In this document: one piece after another, positions 1 through 6,290 of the stretch
How positions within the stretch are numbered: position 1 is the stretch's first letter
Layout: every line of letters starts with the position of its first letter
Source of the DNA: an uncultured Burkholderiales bacterium
GTDB lineage: Bacteria > Pseudomonadota > Gammaproteobacteria > Burkholderiales > Burkholderiaceae_C
Direction: 5' to 3'
Length of the DNA stretch: 10,242 nucleotides
Assembly: GCA_903856995.1 (NCBI GenBank)
Contig: CAIODK010000285.1
Location: forward strand, 1-10,242
Translations under genes and position numbers: made by a program
The notes under the pieces: model-generated
Told to the model about the DNA's origin: nothing
Database searches by the model: none
Seen by the model: the letters and a program-made list of their open reading frames with translations, nothing else

Positions 1-29
1 GAGCCCGACGAGGTTCTGCAGTCGTCGCG

Positions 30-425
30 TTAGCGCACGGCCCCATACGGGCAATACCCAGGCCTAGGCCCCACTTGCGGATGCAACCGGCAGGTGTTGG
101 GCCTTTTTTCATACACGGTGCAACGCCGTGTTTTGGCATCGAGGTATTCGCAGTCACCGCTGGAGCGTCTCGGCAGGGTGAAGATGCTGTTTTTGAAATT
201 GAAGCGTTCGATCAACCCCGCCTTTTGTAGGCGTTTGCCGATTTGCTTTGGCTCTTCGTGCTCGGCCTCAAATGGGTCGACCAAGCCTAGGCGCACCAAG
301 TCTGGCAGTTTCACTTCGACAGGCATGGTGCAGCAGTTGGCTGCGCAGGTGTTGCACAGGCCGCTGCGGTAGCGGGTCCAAGAGTCGCAGTTGTCGACGT
401 TGACGATGGCGATGTGGGATCTCAT
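30..425 (-). CDS. YkgJ-type cysteine cluster protein (putative metal/Zn-binding)
   Basis: A 131-residue soluble protein of the YkgJ / CxxCxxxCC family (UPF0153 type), thought to bind zinc or an iron-sulfur cluster; its biochemical role is not established. The sequence shows the family pattern: C24-x2-C27-x3-C31-C32 near the N-terminus, then C92, C102, the 'YEKRPNTCR' block (105-113, with C112) and C125. No signal peptide or membrane segment is visible. The ATG overlaps the TGA stop of the upstream methyltransferase gene as ATGA (422-425), so translation is probably coupled and the two form one transcript. The protein looks complete. Family assignment is secure; function is unknown. A job beside the methyltransferase, for instance in RNA or protein modification, is inference from position only. 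Confidence 0.9.
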   Translation of the reverse strand: MRSHIAIVNVDNCDSWTRYRSGLCNTCAANCCTMPVEVKLPDLVRLGLVDPFEAEHEEPKQIGKRLQKAGLIERFNFKNSIFTLPRRSSGDCEYLDAKTRRCTVYEKRPNTCRLHPQVGPRPGYCPYGAVR

Positions 426-1405
426 AGCTTCTCAGGTAAGGGGGGGAGCTGATACGCCAGCACTTTGAGCGAGCGCTCGGGCGACACATCGGCAAATACA
501 GCGGGGTTGGCCACACGTTGCACAAAGTTTAGTTCGGGGGCCAGCTCCTTCATTTGGTCTTGCAAGAAAGCCAAGCCCAGCTCGGGTGCGTTCAAGCACA
601 GCAGTGCATGGCCGCCGGGGGCCAATAACTCGGGCAAGCGACGCATCAGGCGGGCGTAGTCTTTGGTGGCGACAAAGCTGCCTTTTTGGTAGCTGGGTGG
701 GTCGACGATGACCAAGCCATAAGGCCCGCCGCGCGTGATCTTGCCCCAGGTTTTAAAAATGTCATGCGCCAAAAAGCTCGCACCGGTGCTGATGCCATTG
801 AGCTGGTGGTTTTGCTGGCCGATGGCAAGGGCGGGCTGGCTCATGTCTAGGTTCACCACTTGTTTGGCACCGGCTTGCAGTGCCACCACCGAGAAGGCAC
901 AGGTGTAGGCAAACAGGTTGAGCACTTTCAGGCGCGGCTGTGTGGGCGGGTAGTCGCGCACCCATTGCCGCACCCAGGCACGGCCTTCGGCCATGTCAAG
1001 AAACAAACCGTGGTTTTGGCCTTTGAGCACATGCACCCGAAAACGCGCACCGTGCTCGGTCACCACATGGGGTTCGGGCACGCTGCCGCTGATCAAGCGG
1101 GTTTCGATGTGGCCTTCGGCACGGCACTGAAACACCCAGTTGAGCGGCTCGTTCGGGGCTATTTGTTGCCATCGGGCCAACAGGGCTGCACCGACGGTGG
1201 CGAGTTCGGCCTCAGGCACGGCTTGGAAGCTGGTGAGCAACAAGACGGGCGGGAAGGCGTCCAGCGCCCACTGTTCGCAACCCAGATGCAAGCCCCCACG
1301 GCCATGAAAAACGCGTTGCGCGTCGGTGGGCAGGGCCATCGTGGCGATGGCGTTGAGCAGTGCTTGCATGGTGTGGGGGCGTGGACGTGTGCGTGAACAG
1401 GGCAT
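422..1405 (-). CDS. Class I SAM-dependent methyltransferase (RlmI/RlmK-like)
   Basis: A 327-residue Rossmann-fold methyltransferase resembling the C-terminal catalytic part of the 23S rRNA methyltransferases RlmI and RlmK (PF10672 type). Motif I is VLNLFAYT (161-168), the ribose-binding acidic motif is NLDMS (185-189), and motif IV is DPPSY (235-239), followed by the usual LLAPGGHALLCLN strand (260-272). The N-terminal part (about 30-150) has the small beta-rich extension seen in this family. The RlmI 'SCSG' motif is absent: the matching place reads LCLN, with an Asn as in RlmK-like enzymes, so the exact substrate (rRNA base or other) cannot be called. Start choice is uncertain: the ATG at 1405 has only a loose GGGG upstream, and a second ATG at 1369 (residue 13) begins where the conserved part starts. 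It is first of a two-gene unit with the cysteine-cluster gene and divergent from the MFS gene. Confidence 0.88.
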   Translation of the reverse strand: MPCSRTRPRPHTMQALLNAIATMALPTDAQRVFHGRGGLHLGCEQWALDAFPPVLLLTSFQAVPEAELATVGAALLARWQQIAPNEPLNWVFQCRAEGHIETRLISGSVPEPHVVTEHGARFRVHVLKGQNHGLFLDMAEGRAWVRQWVRDYPPTQPRLKVLNLFAYTCAFSVVALQAGAKQVVNLDMSQPALAIGQQNHQLNGISTGASFLAHDIFKTWGKITRGGPYGLVIVDPPSYQKGSFVATKDYARLMRRLPELLAPGGHALLCLNAPELGLAFLQDQMKELAPELNFVQRVANPAVFADVSPERSLKVLAYQLPPLPEKL

Positions 1406-1448
1406 AAGTGTATGTACCCCGCGCCTAGGGCGCGTGCCTCGGCATTGA
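1406..1448. promoter_or_regulatory. Divergent intergenic region with GC-rich palindrome (possible operator)
   Basis: Short spacer between two divergent genes, which must hold or overlap both promoters. It contains the perfect inverted repeat CGCGCC-TAG-GGCGCG (1420-1434; 6-base arms, 3-base centre). No convincing -35/-10 pair could be assigned on either strand. An operator or a transcript hairpin in the leader of one gene are both possible; short GC-rich palindromes also arise by chance in this base composition. Confidence 0.25.
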
Positions 1449-2663
1449 ATGGGACAAAATCAACACACCATGAACCAGCCAGAGAGCCATCAGCAAGAGA
1501 AGCTTCACCCCGACATCATCAAGTTGGGGGTGGTGAGTTTCTTGACGGATCTGAGCTCGGAAATGATTTTTTCGGTCTTCGCAATCTTTTTTACCACCAT
1601 CGCTGGGGCATCAGCCGCGTTGTTGGGGCTCATCGAAGGTCTGGCTGATTTGTCGGCCTCGTCGCTGCAGTATTGGGCCGGCTGGATGTCTGACCGGTCC
1701 GGCAAGCGCAAGGTATTTGTCATTGCTGGCTATGGGTTTTCCACGCTCGCGAAGTTAATTTTATTGGTCTCTTCTTCGCTTGCGGGGCTGGCGTTATTTC
1801 GCATTCTTGAGCGTTTGGGCAAAGGCTTCAGGGGGGCCCCACGCGATGCTTGGTTGTCCTCGATCGCTGGGCATGCCACGCGAGGGCATGCCTTTGGCGT
1901 GCACAAGGCGCTCGACAAATCGGGCGCGGTGCTGGGGCCGTTGGTGGCTTACGGGTTGCTGTGGTGGCTGGGTGAATCGGCCGGCACGTATGCCGTCTTG
2001 TTCATGGTGGCCTTTGTGCCTGCCGTCCTGAGCGTGGTGATGCTCACACGCATTCCAGAGCAACCCGCGACGCCACATGTGCGTGAGCCTGTCGCTGAAA
2101 ACTGGCGACAGCTGAGTGTGGGTTTCAAACGATTCTTGTGGCCCGCGGGTGTGTTTGCCTTGGGGTATTTCAGCCTCGGGTTTATTTTGCTCAAAGCCCA
2201 CGCCGTAGGCTTTGGCGTGACCGACATTGTGTTGCTCTACGCGCTGTTCAACATCACCTGCGTGGTGTTTGCACCGTGGGTGGGCAAGCTTGGCGACAAG
2301 GTGGGGCGTCGGCACATCGTGCTGCTTGGCTATGCGGTGTATGCGTTCATCAACGTGTGGCTGATGGTGGCCAGCACTCAGTGGGAGATGCTGGCCGTGT
2401 TTGCCCTGTACGGGTTTTTCTACGCCATTGATGAATCACAGAGCAAGGCCTTCATCGCTGATTTAGAGCCTGACCGCAGAGCCTCGGCCATGGGCATTTA
2501 CGGTTTGGTGACGGGTTCTTTGTATTTGCCGGCCTCTTTGGTCGCAGGGGCTTTGTGGACCATCTCGCCCCAGTGGGCGTTTGCTGGGTCGGCGGTGCTG
2601 TCGGTGGTTGCCATCTGGGTGTTTGTCGCTTGGATGCCAGCAGACATCGCTCGGAGTGGGTAG
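1449..2663 (+). CDS. MFS transporter, substrate unknown
   Basis: A major facilitator superfamily permease of 404 residues from the first ATG, about 12 predicted membrane helices, located in the inner membrane. Motif A is present in both halves: GWMSDRSGKRK at 78-88 and GKLGDKVGRRH at 279-289, the signature of two duplicated six-helix bundles. The ERLGKGFRGAPRDA block (121-134) and the N-terminal LGVVSFLTDLSSEM (26-39) mark a widespread bacterial/archaeal MFS subfamily whose substrate is not defined. The start may be the ATG at 1449 or, equally likely, the one at 1470 (residue 8); neither has a strong ribosome binding site. It lies 39 bases upstream of the malic enzyme gene on the same strand, so read-through is possible, but that gene has its own good ribosome binding site. 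A drug or small-molecule efflux role is plausible but not shown. Confidence 0.9.
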   Translation: MGQNQHTMNQPESHQQEKLHPDIIKLGVVSFLTDLSSEMIFSVFAIFFTTIAGASAALLGLIEGLADLSASSLQYWAGWMSDRSGKRKVFVIAGYGFSTLAKLILLVSSSLAGLALFRILERLGKGFRGAPRDAWLSSIAGHATRGHAFGVHKALDKSGAVLGPLVAYGLLWWLGESAGTYAVLFMVAFVPAVLSVVMLTRIPEQPATPHVREPVAENWRQLSVGFKRFLWPAGVFALGYFSLGFILLKAHAVGFGVTDIVLLYALFNITCVVFAPWVGKLGDKVGRRHIVLLGYAVYAFINVWLMVASTQWEMLAVFALYGFFYAIDESQSKAFIADLEPDRRASAMGIYGLVTGSLYLPASLVAGALWTISPQWAFAGSAVLSVVAIWVFVAWMPADIARSG

Positions 2664-2689
2664 GATAACCCCCTTTTTTAGAAAAATTC

Positions 2690-2694
2690 GGAGA
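2690..2694 (+). promoter_or_regulatory. Ribosome binding site of the malic enzyme gene
   Basis: GGAGA lies 8 bases before the ATG at 2703. It is one of the few clear Shine-Dalgarno sequences in the window and fixes the start. The spacer around it (2664-2702) is rich in T and A runs, unlike the flanking coding DNA; no terminator-like GC hairpin was seen there. Confidence 0.7.
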
Positions 2695-2702
2695 CTTTTT
2701 AG

Positions 2703-3995
2703 ATGACCCCAGCAGAACAAGCATTGCGCACGGCTGCGCTTGACTACCACCGCACGCCCACCAAAGGCAAGATTCGTGTGGAGCCAACGCATCCCTTGGA
2801 TAACCAGCACGATTTGAGTTTGGCTTATTCACCTGGCGTGGCTTACCCCTGTTTGGAAATTCAAAAAGACCCACAAACCGCCTACGAGTACACCAGCCGT
2901 GGCAATTTGGTCGGCGTCATCACCAACGGCACAGCGGTGTTGGGTTTGGGTGATATCGGTGCATTGGCCGGCAAGCCGGTGATGGAGGGCAAGGGTTGCT
3001 TGTTCAAAAAGTTCTCGGGCATTGACGTGTTCGACATCGAACTCGACGAACGTGACCCCGACAAACTGGTCGACATCATTGCCGCCATGGAGCCTACCTT
3101 TGGGGGCATCAACCTTGAAGACATCAAAGCGCCTGAGTGTTTCTACATTGAACAAAAACTCCGCGAGCGCATGAGCATCCCCGTCTTCCATGACGACCAG
3201 CACGGCACAGCCATCATCTCTGCCGCCGCCATGTTGAACGGCTTGGAGCTGGTGGGCAAAGACGTGGCGCACATCAAAGTCGCTGTCTCTGGTGCGGGTG
3301 CTGCGGCGTTGGCTTGTTTGGATGTGTTCGTGGGCTTGGGCGTGAAGGTCGACAACATTTTTGTGTGTGACTCCAAAGGCGTGATCTTTGAGGGTCGCTC
3401 CGGTGGCTACGACGCGTCCAAAGCCCGCTTCGCACAGAAAACAGAGCTGCGCACCTTGGCCGATGCGGTCAACGGCGCAGACGTGTTCTTGGGCTGTTCA
3501 GCCCCTGGTGTGCTAACGCAAGACATGGTCAAGACGATGGCTGACCAGCCCATCATCTTGGCCTTGGCCAACCCCGAGCCCGAGATCCGCCCAGAGTTGG
3601 CCAAAGCCGTGCGCCCAGATTGCATCATCGCCACGGGCCGCTCGGACTACCCCAACCAAGTCAACAACGTGTTGTGCTTCCCGTACATCTTCCGTGGTGC
3701 ACTTGATTGCGGCGCGACCAAGATCACCGAAGCCATGAAGATTGCCTGCGTGCGCGAAATCGCCGACTTGGCCAAACTCGATGTGACGGATGAAGTGGCC
3801 GCCGCTTACCCCGGCTTGGACTTGACCTTTGGTGTGGACAACATCATCCCCAAGCCCTTTGACACACGCTTGATGTTGCGCATTGCCCCTGCGGTGGCAC
3901 GCGCTGCTGAGGCCTCTGGTGTGGCCAAGCGCCCCATACAAGACTTTGACGCTTACGCAAAAACCTTGATGGCACGTTTGAAGTCCAGCTCTTGA
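2703..3995 (+). CDS. maeB: Malic enzyme, short MaeB-like form without PTA domain
   Basis: Oxidative decarboxylation of L-malate to pyruvate and CO2 with NADP+ or NAD+, in the cytosol, linking the TCA cycle to pyruvate and supplying reducing power. The 430 residues match the catalytic part of MaeB nearly throughout: AYSPGVA (41-47, catalytic Tyr42), EGKG with Lys97, metal-binding NLED (137-140) and HDDQHGTA (163-170), the Rossmann SGAGAAA (196-202), NPEPE (290-294) and NQVNN (318-322). Enteric MaeB is about 760 residues because a phosphotransacetylase-like domain follows; here the protein ends at SGVAKRPIQDFDAY plus 13 residues, just where that domain would begin, and the next genes hold no remnant of it. 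Cofactor preference cannot be read with certainty. Its stop overlaps the next start as TTGA. MaeB's tail is tied to acetyl-CoA control, so regulation probably differs here. Confidence 0.93.
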   Translation: MTPAEQALRTAALDYHRTPTKGKIRVEPTHPLDNQHDLSLAYSPGVAYPCLEIQKDPQTAYEYTSRGNLVGVITNGTAVLGLGDIGALAGKPVMEGKGCLFKKFSGIDVFDIELDERDPDKLVDIIAAMEPTFGGINLEDIKAPECFYIEQKLRERMSIPVFHDDQHGTAIISAAAMLNGLELVGKDVAHIKVAVSGAGAAALACLDVFVGLGVKVDNIFVCDSKGVIFEGRSGGYDASKARFAQKTELRTLADAVNGADVFLGCSAPGVLTQDMVKTMADQPIILALANPEPEIRPELAKAVRPDCIIATGRSDYPNQVNNVLCFPYIFRGALDCGATKITEAMKIACVREIADLAKLDVTDEVAAAYPGLDLTFGVDNIIPKPFDTRLMLRIAPAVARAAEASGVAKRPIQDFDAYAKTLMARLKSSS

Positions 3996-4213
3996 GTCGC
4001 CTCAAGCTCACCCGCGACAAGATCTACAAAACGGTCTCACGCCAATTGCATGGCGTGGTTCCGTGTTGGGTCTGTGGTGAGCATGTGGCGCATGCCGAGG
4101 CCACGCTAGAGCACATCCAACCGCAGAGCGAAGGCGGCAACAGCCACCAAGAAAACTTGGCCATCAGCCATGACCGCTGCAACCACCAACGCCACGCCAA
4201 GGCCAAGGTCTGA
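3992..4213 (+). CDS. Small HNH endonuclease-like protein
   Basis: A 73-residue protein made almost wholly of one HNH (beta-beta-alpha metal) domain. Visible residues are the zinc-knuckle C25-x2-C28, the LEHIQPQSEGG block (39-49) with His41, N55-L56, then H60 and C63-N64. This is the zinc-stabilised HNH pattern found in many small nucleases, so DNA binding and metal-dependent nicking or cleavage are expected, but no target is known. No in-frame ATG exists, and the start proposed is TTG at 3992, which overlaps the malic enzyme stop as TTGA; the ribosome binding site is poor, so translation likely depends on coupling. Its TGA stop overlaps the next ATG as TGATG. A basic N-terminal segment (residues 3-18) precedes the domain. 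No partner methyltransferase, phage or intron feature is adjacent. The family call is firm; the start is less so. Confidence 0.85.
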   Translation: MSRLKLTRDKIYKTVSRQLHGVVPCWVCGEHVAHAEATLEHIQPQSEGGNSHQENLAISHDRCNHQRHAKAKV

Positions 4214-5103
4214 TGCGTCGCCCCAAAGCACCGTCGGCCATGCTCGGCATCAGCTTGTTGCTGAGCGCGGTGATTTGCTTTGCCATCCTAGATACCACCA
4301 GCAAGCGCGTCACGTCCGTGATACCGCTGATGATGGCGATCTGGGGCCGTTATTTTTTCCAAGCTCTGCTGACCACCGCGGTGGTGTTGCCCCTCAAAGG
4401 TCTCGATGTTTTTAAGACCAAGAACCCACGCCAACAAATCACACGCGGCATCTTGTTGGTCACGGTCACAGGGCTGGCGTTTTCGAGCTTGAAGTTTTTG
4501 CCCGTGGGTGAGTTCACCGCCATCATCATGACCGTGCCTTTGTTGGTGACCTTGTTGGCCACGCGCATGCTGGGCGAGCATGTGTCCACCCAACGTGTGT
4601 TGTTGGTATGCGGCGGCTTTATTGGCACGCTCATCATCGTGCGGCCGGGGACGGATGTGTTTGGGTGGCCGCTGCTCATTCCCTTGGCCTTGGTCATCGT
4701 GAACACTGCTTTTCAGTTGCTCACCAGCAAGATGACGCGCACCGAAGATGTCATGACCACGCAGTTCTACACCACCTGGATTGGAACCGCCCTCACGTCT
4801 TTACCGCTGTTTTGGTTTTGGGTACCCGTCACCGACACGCAGGTGCTGCTGGAGCTGGTGCTCATGGGCTTTGCCGGTTGTATTGGGCACTTCTTGCTGA
4901 TCTTGGCTTTTGAGCGCTCACCGGCGGGGACGTTGATGTCCTACATGTATGCGCAAATTGGTTTCGCGATGTTGGGGGACTGGCTCGTGTTCCACCATGT
5001 GCCCGATCATTTGTCGATGATGGGGATTGGCTTGATCACCTTGTGCGGTATGGCCGGCGGCTGGCTCACCTTGTACGAGCTGCGGAAAAAAACCCAGAGC
5101 TAA
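4213..5103 (+). CDS. DMT family (EamA) transporter
   Basis: A 296-residue inner-membrane permease of the drug/metabolite transporter superfamily, with about ten hydrophobic helices arranged as two EamA repeats (about 11-143 and 153-286). Supporting features are the GRYFFQALL segment (45-53) in repeat 1, the conserved EFTAIIMTVPLLVTLLA stretch (100-116) ending in the loop GEHVSTQR, the IIVRPG end of repeat 1 (141-146), and the SPAGTLMSYMYAQIGFAMLGDWLVF block (236-260) in repeat 2. The substrate cannot be predicted; the family exports amino acids, nucleosides and other metabolites. The ATG is embedded in the stop of the HNH gene (TGATG), with a weak AAGG at 4205-4208, so it is probably translated by coupling as third gene of the malic enzyme operon. 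It converges on the lipocalin gene with a 10-base gap; no terminator hairpin is apparent. Confidence 0.9.
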   Translation: MRRPKAPSAMLGISLLLSAVICFAILDTTSKRVTSVIPLMMAIWGRYFFQALLTTAVVLPLKGLDVFKTKNPRQQITRGILLVTVTGLAFSSLKFLPVGEFTAIIMTVPLLVTLLATRMLGEHVSTQRVLLVCGGFIGTLIIVRPGTDVFGWPLLIPLALVIVNTAFQLLTSKMTRTEDVMTTQFYTTWIGTALTSLPLFWFWVPVTDTQVLLELVLMGFAGCIGHFLLILAFERSPAGTLMSYMYAQIGFAMLGDWLVFHHVPDHLSMMGIGLITLCGMAGGWLTLYELRKKTQS

Positions 5104-5113
5104 AAGTGCACGC

Positions 5114-5680
5114 TCACTTCTGTGGCGTGGTTTCCAGCCGCTGCACGTCAAAGCCTTGTGCTTGGATGCGCTCTAACAAGGCGTTGTAGTGCTCTGGTTT
5201 GACGCGCGGCGTGCGCGACAGAACCCACAGGTACTCGCGCTTGGCGTCGCTGACCGCGGCCAACTGGTAGTCGGCGTCGAGGTCAATCACCCAGTAGTCG
5301 CCCCAAACCATGGGAAGCCAGCTGAGCCACGCGGGCGCAAAGCGCACCTGCAGCTTGGGGGATGTGGCGGGCCCCACTTGCTTGGCCAAGCCGAGCGCAT
5401 CAATGGTGCTGCCATCAGCCGTGACGCAACTGTTGAGCACCTGCACGCGGCCCTCGTCTTGCGCCAAATAATGAGCACGGGTCTGGGCCACGCACTTGCG
5501 TTGGAACCGGTTGGGGTATTTGGCAATCTCATACCAAGTGCCCATGTAGCGCGGCACGTCGAGCGCGGCAATAACTCTGACAGGTGGCAAAGGCGCTGGC
5601 GCTGGTGTGGGCACTTGGGCCGCCAAATTGGCCGACGTCAACACCACATACCAGGTCAGCCAGCAGCTTTTGATCGTCAT
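5114..5680 (-). CDS. Lipocalin family protein (Blc-like), exported
   Basis: A 188-residue bacterial lipocalin related to Blc, a beta-barrel that binds fatty acids or lysophospholipids in the cell envelope. Family motifs are clear: GTWYEIAKYPNRFQR (47-61), C63 and C85 (likely a disulfide), FAPAW (114-118), GDYWVIDLD (127-135) and the closing LWVLSRTP (151-158), then the C-terminal helix. Residues 1-21 look like a signal peptide with a probable cut near LAA-Q, followed by a Pro/Ala-rich linker (23-33). No lipobox (L-x-x-C) is present at the cut, unlike enteric Blc, so a soluble periplasmic rather than outer-membrane-anchored protein is predicted. A good ribosome binding site AGAGG (5686-5690) sits 5 bases before the ATG. 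It follows the YggT gene by 23 bases on the same strand and is probably co-transcribed. Confidence 0.9.
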   Translation of the reverse strand: MTIKSCWLTWYVVLTSANLAAQVPTPAPAPLPPVRVIAALDVPRYMGTWYEIAKYPNRFQRKCVAQTRAHYLAQDEGRVQVLNSCVTADGSTIDALGLAKQVGPATSPKLQVRFAPAWLSWLPMVWGDYWVIDLDADYQLAAVSDAKREYLWVLSRTPRVKPEHYNALLERIQAQGFDVQRLETTPQK

Positions 5681-5685
5681 GTCAG

Positions 5686-5690
5686 CCTCT
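5686..5690 (-). promoter_or_regulatory. Ribosome binding site of the lipocalin gene
   Basis: On the minus strand AGAGG lies 5 bases before the ATG at 5680, inside the 23-base spacer after the YggT gene. It supports the chosen lipocalin start. Confidence 0.6.
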
Positions 5691-5703
5691 TAGCGCCTTA
5701 GCC

Positions 5704-6264
5704 TTAGAACAGCACTTGGGCCTGCACCCCGTGCAGCACGATGTCGCCAATTTGCAGCAACAGCAAAAGTGCAATGGGCGATAAGTCCACCCCGCCCATC
5801 TGGGGCAGCACGCGGCGAATCGGGCGCAGCAAAGGCTCCACCAACTGCGACAGGAAGTAGCGGACGTCCGAGCTGGTGTTGAACCACGACATCACGGCAT
5901 ACCCAATGACCAGCCACATCAGGCTAGACAGCGCCACACTGATGAGCTCAAACCCCGCTTGTGTGACCAAGCTCAACCAATGGGCGGTAGCGCCTGCCAT
6001 CAACCACAGCAGCGCGTGTTTGGCCAACAGCACGGCATAGGCAGCCACCAGACTGCCGGTGTCCATACGCCCTAGGCTGGGCACAAAGCCCCGCACGGGC
6101 AGCACGATCCAGTTGGTCACGGCAAACACAAAGGGCGCTAGCGGGTTGCCCGCACGCGCCGACAGGTTGATGCGCAGCAAATGCATGTACAGGCGCAGCA
6201 AACAGGTGCCTGCAACTAAGCCGGTGGCGAACTGCAAGATAAGGGAAAATATTTGAATCAGCAT
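5704..6264 (-). CDS. YggT family integral membrane protein
   Basis: A 186-residue inner-membrane protein with two YGGT repeats. Each repeat has hydrophobic helices and the family's proline/arginine loop: NPLAPFVFAVTNWIVLPVRGFVPSLG (40-65) in repeat 1 and FLSQLVEPLLRPIRRVLPQMGGVDLSP (137-163) in repeat 2. Both are followed by a further helix, giving about four to five membrane segments. The family is widespread in bacteria and plastids and linked to osmotic tolerance and membrane-complex assembly or cell division, but without a defined biochemical activity. In many proteobacteria it neighbours yggS and proC; neither is here. It is divergent from queC, with 26 bases between the starts, and precedes the lipocalin gene in the same direction. 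No strong Shine-Dalgarno sequence is visible before the ATG. Confidence 0.9.
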   Translation of the reverse strand: MLIQIFSLILQFATGLVAGTCLLRLYMHLLRINLSARAGNPLAPFVFAVTNWIVLPVRGFVPSLGRMDTGSLVAAYAVLLAKHALLWLMAGATAHWLSLVTQAGFELISVALSSLMWLVIGYAVMSWFNTSSDVRYFLSQLVEPLLRPIRRVLPQMGGVDLSPIALLLLLQIGDIVLHGVQAQVLF

Positions 6265-6290
6265 GTCGCTGAGTTTAGTGTCTCAAATAT

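Noticed and set aside
1..33. Plus-strand frame from base 1 reading EPDEVLQSSR then TAG, which could be the end of a gene converging on the cysteine-cluster gene with a 4-base overlap
   Set aside because: Only ten codons are visible and other frames are also open; nothing supports it as coding.
61..292. CCTAGG-centred palindromes at 61-70 and 285-292, with other CCTAGG sites at 1424 and 6071
   Set aside because: About three or four such sites are expected by chance in a window of this size and GC content; two lie inside coding sequence.
860..1396. Plus-strand open frame of 178 codons opposite the methyltransferase gene
   Set aside because: Antisense shadow of a well-supported gene in GC-rich DNA; no recognisable protein features.
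1868..1891. Two copies of GGCATGCC seven bases apart
   Set aside because: Both encode Gly-His-Ala in the MFS protein (GHATRGHAFG); likely a coding coincidence.
1794..2315. Minus-strand open frame of 173 codons opposite the MFS gene
   Set aside because: Antisense shadow rich in His, Gln and Pro with no family resemblance.
2671..2686. T-run followed by A-run after the MFS gene, as a possible terminator
   Set aside because: The stem would be A/T only with a very short loop; it lacks the GC stem of an intrinsic terminator.
3992..4213. HNH gene as a homing endonuclease, group I/II intron part or restriction system
   Set aside because: The flanking genes are intact, no intron-like structure or methyltransferase partner is adjacent, and base composition matches the neighbours.
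5104..5121. AAGTG...CACTT inverted repeat at the DMT/lipocalin convergent junction, as a bidirectional terminator
   Set aside because: Only five pairs, few of them G-C, and no T-run follows on either strand.
5189..5701. Plus-strand open frame of 170 codons opposite the lipocalin gene
   Set aside because: The lipocalin motifs on the minus strand are unambiguous; this frame is a shadow.
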